Origin: Acidobacteriota bacterium
GTDB taxonomy: Bacteria > Acidobacteriota > Vicinamibacteria > Marinacidobacterales > Marinacidobacteraceae
Reading direction: 5' to 3'
DNA length: 64,000 bases
Assembly (NCBI GenBank): GCA_022826825.1
Contig: JAJDUD010000003.1
Location: 55,216 to 119,215, forward strand
Part shown: positions 57,476 through 64,000 of the stretch, in pieces
Position numbering within the stretch: the stretch's first letter is position 1
Layout: every line of letters starts with the position of its first letter
Position numbers and translations under genes: made by a program
The notes under the pieces: model-generated
What the model was told of the DNA's origin: nothing
Seen by the model: only the letters and a program-made list of their open reading frames with translations
The model's database searches: none

Positions 57476-59007
57476 AGCCTCCTCGCCTGCCCCGTCTCAT
57501 CCTGGCCGTAATCGGCGCCGCGCTGGCCACCGGAGTGGCCGCGGGTTTCGTCCCCGTGACCGGGATTGCCCGTCCGGTCTCCGAGCCCGGAGTCCTGGCC
57601 GGACCCGCAAGCGGGACTGCGGAGGTGGAAGTCACGAGTCTCGGGGCGTCCCCGGCCGCGACCGCCGCCCAGGAGACCGGCGACTGGTATCTCGACATCA
57701 CCCGTCCGGGCGCCCCGGTGAGGATGGCCATCCCGGACTTCCAGTTGGCGCCGCCCGAGGCCGCCGGGACCGGAGGCGGGGAAGCGGCAGCCGTCCCGGC
57801 GGAACCGCTTTCCGGCGAGACCTTCACGGTGGCGGACGAGGCGGCCGAAGCCGCATCGGTCGCCAGCGCCGTGCTGTGGAGCGACATCGAGTACGCCGCG
57901 GTGTACCGGATGCTCCCGAAGCGCTTCTACCGGATCGCCGAAGCCGGGTCGCCGGAAGGTGTTCTCGACTACTACCAGTGGGAATCGATCGGCGCCGACA
58001 TCCTGATCCGCGGGACTCTCCGGATCGAAGGCGAGATGCTGGTGGCCGAAGTGCGGATGCACGCCGTCCGGGCGCAGGAGAACGTCTTCGGCCGCCGCTA
58101 CACGGCGGCCCGCGGAGCCGCGCGGACGCTCGCCCACCGAATCGCGGACGACATCCTGCAACACGCCGGGAACTACCAGGGCGTCGCCCGCACCCGGATC
58201 GCCTTCTCCACCAATCGGTCGGGCCCGCGCGCCAAGGAGATCTACCTGATGGACTACGACGGTCACGGGCAACGCCCGGTGACCGCCAACGGCTCCCTCA
58301 ACATCACCCCGAGCTGGTCGCCGGATGGCCGGGCGCTCACCTATATCTCCTACCGCGAAGGCGCTCCCGCCCTCTACCTCGCTTTCCTCTATCAGGGCCG
58401 GGGCGAGAAGCTCGTGGGGGACTTCCAGTCCTTCACCCCGGCCTGGTCGCCGGATGGAAGGTGGATCGCCTTCACTTCGAATCGCGACGGGCAGTCGGAG
58501 ATCTACCTTGCCGCGGTGGACGGCTCCGAACTGCGGCGGCTTACCGACAACCGCGCCATCGATGTCGCCCCCACCTGGTCCCCGAACGGACGCACGATCG
58601 CCTTCACCTCGGACCGGACCGGAGCTCCGCAGATCTACACCATGGACCGGGACGGACTGAATCTGCGGCGCGTTTCCTTCGAGGGTTCGTACAACGATTC
58701 CCCCGCCTGGTCGCCGTCACGCCAGCACAGCGAAATCGCTTACGCCTCCCGGATCGAACGCCGTCCCTTCGACATCGTCGTCCATGATTTCGAGACCCGG
58801 CAGACCCGCCAGCTCACGACCGGCCGCGGCAGCAACGAGAGTCCCTCCTGGGCTCCCAACGGGCTGCATATCGCGTTCGCGTCCAACCGGGCCGGCGACG
58901 ACCAGGTGTTCACCATGCATCGCGACGGCTCCAATCTGAAGCAGCTCACCCGCGAAGGGAGCAATACCACCCCGCGCTGGGGCAATCCCCCCGGAAATCC
59001 GCGCTGA
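57472..59007 (+). CDS. tolB: TolB, periplasmic beta-propeller
   Basis: A 511-aa protein: signal-like N terminus, D1 domain (YQWESIGADILIRGTLRIEG, FGRRYTAARGAARTLAHRIAD) and a six-bladed propeller with repeated WSPDGRxIAFxSxR motifs (YLMDYDGHGQRPV, TWSPNGRTIAFTSDR, WAPNGLHIAFASNR). About 80 residues longer at the N terminus than Escherichia coli TolB. Confidence 0.93.
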   Translation: MKPPRLPRLILAVIGAALATGVAAGFVPVTGIARPVSEPGVLAGPASGTAEVEVTSLGASPAATAAQETGDWYLDITRPGAPVRMAIPDFQLAPPEAAGTGGGEAAAVPAEPLSGETFTVADEAAEAASVASAVLWSDIEYAAVYRMLPKRFYRIAEAGSPEGVLDYYQWESIGADILIRGTLRIEGEMLVAEVRMHAVRAQENVFGRRYTAARGAARTLAHRIADDILQHAGNYQGVARTRIAFSTNRSGPRAKEIYLMDYDGHGQRPVTANGSLNITPSWSPDGRALTYISYREGAPALYLAFLYQGRGEKLVGDFQSFTPAWSPDGRWIAFTSNRDGQSEIYLAAVDGSELRRLTDNRAIDVAPTWSPNGRTIAFTSDRTGAPQIYTMDRDGLNLRRVSFEGSYNDSPAWSPSRQHSEIAYASRIERRPFDIVVHDFETRQTRQLTTGRGSNESPSWAPNGLHIAFASNRAGDDQVFTMHRDGSNLKQLTREGSNTTPRWGNPPGNPR

Positions 59008-59017
59008 GGTCGTCCCC

Positions 59018-59653
59018 ATGAGACTAGATTCGAGACCCTTCTCGGCCCGCCGGGCGGCGGCCCTCCTCCTCGCGCTGCTGGTGGGGTTCGCATGTTCTTC
59101 CGTCGACCGCACCCCGGCAACCGGGAGTGACGCGGCGCCCGGTCCCATGACGCCTCCCGAAGCCTCGGAGGCCGCCAGCGAACCCGAAACCGATGCGGGA
59201 CCGTCGAGTTCCAGCGGGTTGACCGAGGACGAAATCCTGGCCATCCCGCCCGAGGTCGGAAGCGAAACCGACCTGCTGGACATCGGGGCGAAAAGCCTCG
59301 AAGAGTTGAACACCGAAGGACACCTCAAGGACGTGCAGTTCGAGTACGACAGCGCCCAACTGAGCGCCACGATGCGAGCCACCCTCGAGGAGAACGCCGA
59401 CTGGCTGTCGCGCTATCCCTCGGTGAGGATCCTGGTCGAAGGACACTGCGACGAACGCGGCACCGTGGAGTACAACCTCGCGCTCGGGGAAGAACGCGCC
59501 CGGGCCGTCCGCGACTACCTGCGGGATCTCGGCGTGGGTTCCGGCCGGATGCGGCTCATCAGCTACGGCAAGGAATTTCCTCTCGATCCGGGTCACAACG
59601 AGGCCGCCTGGCGGCGAAACCGCCGCGCCCATCTGGAGATCGTCGCCAAGTGA
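59018..59653 (+). CDS. pal: Pal, peptidoglycan-associated lipoprotein
   Basis: A 211-aa OmpA-family lipoprotein: lipobox LLALLVGFAC, acidic linker and an OmpA C-terminal domain (DVQFEYDSAQLSATMRA, ILVEGHCDERGTVEYNLALG, RAVRDYLRDLGV). The peptidoglycan-binding residues of the CDERGT motif are present. Confidence 0.94.
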   Translation: MRLDSRPFSARRAAALLLALLVGFACSSVDRTPATGSDAAPGPMTPPEASEAASEPETDAGPSSSSGLTEDEILAIPPEVGSETDLLDIGAKSLEELNTEGHLKDVQFEYDSAQLSATMRATLEENADWLSRYPSVRILVEGHCDERGTVEYNLALGEERARAVRDYLRDLGVGSGRMRLISYGKEFPLDPGHNEAAWRRNRRAHLEIVAK

Positions 59654-60582
59654 AGTCTTCCCGCACCGCGTCCCCCGCCCGGGCGCTCTTCGCCGCGGCC
59701 CTTCTCGGTTCCCTCGCCGCGGCCCCGCTCGCCGGTGAGACCCGGGCCGCCACCCAGCGGGACCAGAACCGCATCGTGTCCGAGATTCGCCAGATCCAGG
59801 CGCAGCTCGCGACGCTGGTCGAAGCGCAGGCCGCCCTTTCCCAGGCGGTGGAAGCCCTCCTCGCCGACCGGGAAGAACAGCTCAGCGCTGATCGCCAGGG
59901 CCGCGCCGAAACGATGAATACGCTCGAGCGGATGGAACGGAGCGTCGCGACGCTGAGCGAGGCCTTCCGGGATACCAATGAGCGCCTCTCGGCCCTCATG
60001 GTGGAAGTGGAGTCGGTGCGGGAGGCGCAGCGCCGCGCCGCGCTCCTGGGCGGCGGTTCCGGGGAGGCCGGCGACCCGGCGCCTCCGGACGGTGAGGAGA
60101 CCGAGGCGACGGGAGTCGCGGATGCGGACGATGCATCGCCGGAAGAAGGCTCCGGGGACGAAGGCGCCGAACAAGAGGCGACGGTCCTGGACGAACCGAG
60201 TGTTTCCGAGATCTATCTGCAGGCCGACGCGGACTACCTCCAAGGGCGCTATGACCTTGCCCTGGCGGGGTTCGAGCGGGTTGCCGAGATGGGAGGCGAG
60301 CTGGCGGACAACGCCCGCTACTTCATGGGAGAATGCCGGCTGGCCCAGGACCGGCTGGAGGACGCTCTCGAACAGTTCGACATCGTGATTCGGGATTTCC
60401 CGGACAGCAGCAAGATTGGCGAGGCCTGGTACAAGAAGGGCCTCATCTTCGGGCGGATGGGTCATGAGTCCGACGCCCGCGAGATCTTTGAAGACATATT
60501 GGATGTTTTTGCCGGAACCACGGCGGCGCGTCTGGCGCAAAGGGAGCTGGACGCCATGCCGCCGAGAGACCCCGGCGTGTGA
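59650..60582 (+). CDS. cpoB: CpoB/YbgF-like periplasmic protein
   Basis: A 310-aa protein: signal (ALFAAALLGSLAAAPLAG), an N-terminal trimerising coiled coil (IRQIQAQLATLVEAQAALSQ), a disordered acidic linker and C-terminal TPR repeats (YLQADADYLQGRYDLALAGF, WYKKGLIFGRMGHESDARE). The GTG start overlaps pal (GTGA). Confidence 0.88.
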   Translation: MKSSRTASPARALFAAALLGSLAAAPLAGETRAATQRDQNRIVSEIRQIQAQLATLVEAQAALSQAVEALLADREEQLSADRQGRAETMNTLERMERSVATLSEAFRDTNERLSALMVEVESVREAQRRAALLGGGSGEAGDPAPPDGEETEATGVADADDASPEEGSGDEGAEQEATVLDEPSVSEIYLQADADYLQGRYDLALAGFERVAEMGGELADNARYFMGECRLAQDRLEDALEQFDIVIRDFPDSSKIGEAWYKKGLIFGRMGHESDAREIFEDILDVFAGTTAARLAQRELDAMPPRDPGV

Positions 60583-60620
60583 AAGCCGGTCGCTCGATGC
60601 GGCCGGAAGGAGTGGATGAG

Positions 60621-61424
60621 ATGCGAGATCTGAACAAGATCGTGCTGCGCGGGGTGGTTTCCGACGCCCCGCGGACGCGTGTTTTTGAGGACGGACGAAA
60701 ACTGGTCAACCTGAACGTGAAGACGGTGACCATCGAGAACGACGAGACCGGCGCGATGCGGGAACGGCCCGCCTGGCACCGGGTAGCGGTCAGCGGAGAG
60801 CGGAATTCGGAGGTCGCTGATGGGCTGGCACCCGACAGCCCGGTGTACGTGGAGGGACGCTTGCGAACCCGCAAGTACCGCAACCAGGAAGGCGATGACG
60901 TGTACGCCACGGAGGTCCGGGCCGACATCGTGCGCGCGTCCGAGAGCGCCGAGCCGGGGATCAACCGTTCCATCGTGTTGGGCAACCTCGGCCAGACCCC
61001 GGAACTCCGGAAGTTCGACAACTTCATGGTGATGAACCTGCGGATCGCCACCAGCGAGAGCTGGAGGCGGCGGGACGGGGAGACGGGCGAAGAGACCGAG
61101 TGGCACCAGGTCGCGGTGTTCGGAGAACCCGCACGGCGGCTGGAGGGCCAGCTCGAGAAGGGACAGCGGGTCCTCGCCGAGGGCATGCTGCAGACCCGCA
61201 AGTACAACGATCGCAGCGGACGGGAACGGCGGGTCACCGAGACCCGGGCCCACTCGGTCCTGGGCAGCGGTAGCTCGGGACGCGGCGGTTACGAGTCCGC
61301 GGGCCGGGCTTCCGGCCAGAGAGCCGGAACGGACTCCGGGTCACGCGGGGAGCGGAAACAGCCGGACGCCTGGGGATCCAGCGGGGTGAACACGAGCGAC
61401 GACGTCGACGACGTTCCCTTTTAG
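60621..61424 (+). CDS. ssb: Single-stranded DNA-binding protein with two OB folds
   Basis: A 267-aa SSB made of two tandem OB folds: LNKIVLRGVVSDAPRTRVFE (first) and INRSIVLGNLGQTPELRKFD (second), each with the YVEGRLRTRKY / LAEGMLQTRKY signature. A glycine-rich linker leads to the acidic tip DDVDDVPF that recruits repair proteins. AAGGAG 9-10 nt before the ATG at 60621 supports this start over the GTG at 60579. Two-fold SSBs are best known from Deinococcus-Thermus. Confidence 0.9.
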   Translation: MRDLNKIVLRGVVSDAPRTRVFEDGRKLVNLNVKTVTIENDETGAMRERPAWHRVAVSGERNSEVADGLAPDSPVYVEGRLRTRKYRNQEGDDVYATEVRADIVRASESAEPGINRSIVLGNLGQTPELRKFDNFMVMNLRIATSESWRRRDGETGEETEWHQVAVFGEPARRLEGQLEKGQRVLAEGMLQTRKYNDRSGRERRVTETRAHSVLGSGSSGRGGYESAGRASGQRAGTDSGSRGERKQPDAWGSSGVNTSDDVDDVPF

Positions 61425-61450
61425 GGAACGGAGCGCCGGCCTCCAGACAA

Positions 61451-61625
61451 GGAGCGCCGGCCTCCGGCCGGCATCGCTGCGCGAGAGCGCAGCGAAACTC
61501 CCAGCGCCACGCCCACACGTGGCGCACGTCGTAACCTCACGCGGAAAAATTGACTCACGCCTCGGCGCGGAGTTCCAGAGCGGAGGTGACGCGTACGGCT
61601 TGGAACGCCGACCTCCGGTCGGCAC
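61451..61625. repeat. REP-like palindromes after ssb
   Basis: Copies GGAGCGCCGGCCTCCGGCCG (61451-) and GGAACGCCGACCTCCGGTCG (61602-), related to those at 10274 and 10396. All are intergenic. Confidence 0.55.
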
Positions 61626-62675
61626 GCGCGGCGCTCCGCTCCGCTGTGACTTCCTCGTAAGGTGTTGATATTGCGATCCGTTATACGCGATCCCCGAAAA
61701 CGGATGGCACCTGGGGCGGCACATCCTGAACCGGTCGGTAGCCCCGAGTCTGATCGGGAAACGGCAGGAATCCGGCTCGCCGTCGAGCGACGTGGGCGGC
61801 AGTGTATGGCACAGCGATCCGCACCGGGGGGAGCAGCGGCAGGAACGTACAACACCTCGGGACCGCTGCCCGGCGCACCGCGTCTTGGCCGACCACCGCC
61901 GTGACGCGGACGAGCTGGCCGGCCTCGACGATCACCGCCCGTCAGCCGAGCGCCGCCGACCAGGATCGCCGTGCCGCCAGGAGTCCCGGGCCGAGCGCGG
62001 CACCGGCCCGACCCCCGCGAGCGATGCAGGACTGCGGGGCCACCTTCGGGGCCACGGTTGGAGTAGCGGAAGTCAACACCCCCTTCCGCTACGACTTCCG
62101 CTACCCCGCGATCGCCGACGTGGTTCACGAGAGCCGTTGGCGCCGTTGCGGTTGGACGCCTGCCGGCGAATCCGCTCTCCGCCTTTGGGGCGGAGAGCAG
62201 GGCTGCAAGCGACCCCCCTCCGATCCACGGATCTACGGTCCCGACACCCGCAGTCGTGCTACCACTTCTGCTACCGGTCGGGGGTCGCTTGCAGCCCGCG
62301 CCTGCGGCGCGAGTGATCCCTGCGGGAAGGCTTCCGGCCCGCCTGCGGCGGGTCCAGGCGGCCGGCGGCGGAGCCTCCGTAGGCGGCGCGGTCCTCGAAG
62401 GGGACGCGGAGGCCGGACGACAGCTCGCGGACGCCGCTGACGGGCTCGGAGGCCCGCTCCCCGGCATTGGGGAGCCGGAGGGCCTCCGCGGCCTGGTCGA
62501 AGGCGACCCGCTCCGCCTGGTCGAGGTGGACGGCCACAGCGGTGCGCCGCTGCTTCGTGCGCGCACTGGCGTGGGGGTTCGGGGGCTGCGCCCTGGGCTG
62601 CGCCCCCGGTCGTCCGGTGCTCCGGCAGCGGCGCGAGAGGCCGGGGGTTCGAAGGGGGGGCGCAGCATCCCCTCG

Positions 62676-62790
62676 CCAGTCCCATTGTGTATACAAAGGG
62701 TATGCTGGCCCAACTGCCGTAGCAGGTGGCCAGTCCCAGGGTGTACGCACACTGGGTAGGCTGGCCCACCTGCCTTAGCAGGTCGGCCAG
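62676..62790. repeat. Two imperfect tandem copies of a 54-57-bp unit beside the integrase
   Basis: Units beginning CCAGTCCC at 62676 and 62730. Each holds a GTGTAYRC core, GGGTAKGCTGGCCCA and GCAGGT.GGCCAG; the inner CTGGCC..GGCCAG parts can form a hairpin. Lying 70-180 bp from the integrase stop, they are candidates for integrase arm sites or an attachment region. Confidence 0.45.
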
Positions 62791-62856
62791 CCGCCGCGAC
62801 GGTGCCCGGGCAGACCCGGAATCGTCGGTCCGGAACGGCGGGATCGAGGTGCAACG

Positions 62857-64000
62857 CTAGGTCGCCAGGAACGCGCTCCACTGCTCCATGAGCGCCCGCC
62901 GCCGCTCGAACAGGTCGGTCCGCCGGTACGCCGCCTCGATGCGGTTCGTGTTCACGTGCGCCAGCGCCAGCTCGCAGACCTCCCGAGGGGCGTCGGAGCA
63001 CTCCGCCGCCCAGTCACGGAAGCTCGAACGGAACCCGTGCGGCACCGCGCCGATCTTCAACTCGCGGAGCGTCTTCGCGAGCGCCCCCTGGTTGAGCGGG
63101 AGGCCCCGCGGCGAAGGGAACACCGTCTCCGAGCCGTCCGCGAACTCCCGCGCCTCGCGGAGCACCGCGAGCGCGCGTGTGGAGAGCGGAACCCGATGCT
63201 CCCGACCCGTCTTCATCCGCTCGGGCGGGATGCGCCATTCCCGGCCCGCAAGGTCCATCTCCTTCCACCGCGCGCCGCGCACCTCGCCACTCCGGCACGC
63301 CGTCAGCACCAGAAACTCGAACGCCAGCACGGTCGCCGGATACGCGTCGGAGGCCCGCACCGCCGCGATGGCGCCGGCCACCTCGGCATACGGCAGGGCG
63401 CGATGGTGCCGCGGCCGGACGCCGTTCTTCGGCAGCGCCGCGCCGATGGCCTCCCCGGCCGGGTTGTCCTCCCGGTAGCCCTGGGCCACCGCCCACCGCA
63501 TCACCGCCGAGATCCGACGCCGAACCCGCCGCGCCGTCTCCCGCTTCCCGTTCCAGATCGGCTGCAGGACCGCCATCACGTCCGAGGTGCGGATCCGGTT
63601 CACCGGTTGCCCTCCGAGCTTCGGCATCACGTAGTCCCGCAGGCTCGAGCGCCACAGCTTCTCGGACCGGCCGCCGTCCTTCCAGCCGGCCCGGTGGACC
63701 GCAAGGACCTTCTCCACGGCTTCGGCGAACGTCGGGACGGTCCGCTTCCGGCCGGTGACCAGTTCACCGCGCTGCCGCGCCAGGAGGTTCAGGACGCACT
63801 TCTGTCGGGCCTCGGCGAGGCTGACGTGGGGCCAGGAGCCGAGTCCGAGGTTGCGGGGCCGTCCGTCGACGCTGATGCGCTGGCCCCAGGACTTGGCGAG
63901 GTGGCCGCGTGCGGTGCGCTTCACCCGGAGGGACAAACCTCCGGAGCCGCGGCCGTCGCCGTACCATCCGGGTTCCCGTATGGTCTCGACGAATCTCGCG
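62857..64000 (-). CDS. P4-type tyrosine integrase, N terminus beyond window
   Basis: At least 380 codons. The frame runs past the TTG at 63936 to the window edge, where ARFVETIREPGWYGDGRG gives the DUF4102 N-terminal arm-binding motif, so the start lies outside. Catalytic residues: Arg in LTACRSGEVRGARW, HxxR in VPHGFRSSFRDWA, His in LAHVNTNRIEAAY and Tyr in EAAYRRTD. Unrelated in type to the recombinase at 14143, so it probably belongs to a second mobile element to the right. Confidence 0.9.
   Translation of the reverse strand, partial: ARFVETIREPGWYGDGRGSGGLSLRVKRTARGHLAKSWGQRISVDGRPRNLGLGSWPHVSLAEARQKCVLNLLARQRGELVTGRKRTVPTFAEAVEKVLAVHRAGWKDGGRSEKLWRSSLRDYVMPKLGGQPVNRIRTSDVMAVLQPIWNGKRETARRVRRRISAVMRWAVAQGYREDNPAGEAIGAALPKNGVRPRHHRALPYAEVAGAIAAVRASDAYPATVLAFEFLVLTACRSGEVRGARWKEMDLAGREWRIPPERMKTGREHRVPLSTRALAVLREAREFADGSETVFPSPRGLPLNQGALAKTLRELKIGAVPHGFRSSFRDWAAECSDAPREVCELALAHVNTNRIEAAYRRTDLFERRRALMEQWSAFLAT

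Larger units (their letters stand above)
61425..62856. other. 1.4-kb repeat-rich region without a clear gene
   Basis: Contains hairpins GCCGGCC-TCC-GGCCGGC (61456-61472) and TCGCTGCGC-GAGA-GCGCAGCGA (61474-61495), which could terminate ssb transcription, and the REP-like copy at 61602-61625. The minus strand around 62560-62300 has a ribbon-helix-helix-like fragment (RRTAVAVHLDQAERVAFDQA) in a long frame with poor composition; I treat it as a possible remnant. Confidence 0.5.

Noticed and set aside
62271..62750. A ribbon-helix-helix (MobC-like) gene on the minus strand
   Set aside because: Only a short segment (RRTAVAVHLDQAERVAFDQA) looks protein-like; the rest is low complexity and overlaps repeats. 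At most a remnant.
1..64000. tRNA genes as integration targets
   Set aside because: No cloverleaf or GGTTCGAATC-type T-loop was found at the element borders or elsewhere; a covariance-model scan would be decisive.

Overview
The window is about 70% G+C and comes from a diderm bacterium: it carries a complete Tol-Pal operon, lipoproteins and a type IV secretion system. Three coding regions run through an in-frame UGA that sits exactly where a redox-active cysteine is expected, each followed by a bacterial-type SECIS hairpin, so the organism very probably makes selenoproteins. Many starts lie 5-9 nt after a TANNNT box, which suggests leaderless transcripts. A Gemmatimonadota-like genome fits the gene content, but this is inference and no rRNA is present to test it. 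I found no tRNA, rRNA or CRISPR array.

Left chromosomal flank (1-10.2 kb): TRAP-TAXI transporter genes, exported proteins, a matrixin-like metalloprotease with a lipoprotein, an amidase with a small Tat-type lipoprotein, then a coupled run of a UPWC selenocysteine disulfide oxidoreductase, a PBP4-type carboxypeptidase and an orphan E1-alpha dehydrogenase subunit. A carboxymuconolactone-decarboxylase-like protein and an SRPBCC protein follow.

Mobile element (about 10.4-46.05 kb): this looks like an integrative conjugative element or integrated plasmid. It starts with five 131-bp tandem repeats. Next come an integrase operon (two DUF1640-like membrane proteins, tyrosine recombinase, AbiEii-like nucleotidyltransferase, unknown partner) and a ParA/ribbon-helix-helix operon that carries two more nucleotidyltransferase-partner pairs. 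A long minus-strand conjugation block holds VirB2, B3, B4, B9, B10, a B5-like protein, B6, B8, VirD4 and VirB11, with a spermidine-synthase-like gene in the middle. Upstream of it are two ArdC antirestriction genes, an acidic 72-aa protein, a RepB-type primase interrupted at an (AC)9 microsatellite, four 21-bp iterons and a large putative replication protein. Copies of an ATACCGTAT operator-like array lie at five places in the element, including directly upstream of parA, which suggests one regulator ties partition to transfer. No standard relaxase is recognisable. A dense hairpin cluster beside virD4 is the best oriT candidate.

Right chromosomal flank (46.1-61.4 kb): a redox operon encoding a UPFC peroxiredoxin-like selenoprotein, a DsbD-alpha-like protein, an OsmC-like selenoprotein, a flavin reductase and a PEGA lipoprotein; then parB-parA, a bifunctional nuclease, miaB and recN on the minus strand, and tolQ-tolR-tolA/tonB-tolB-pal-cpoB plus a two-OB-fold ssb on the plus strand.

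Right end (61.4-64 kb): a repeat-rich noncoding stretch, then a P4-type integrase that runs off the window, probably marking a second mobile element.
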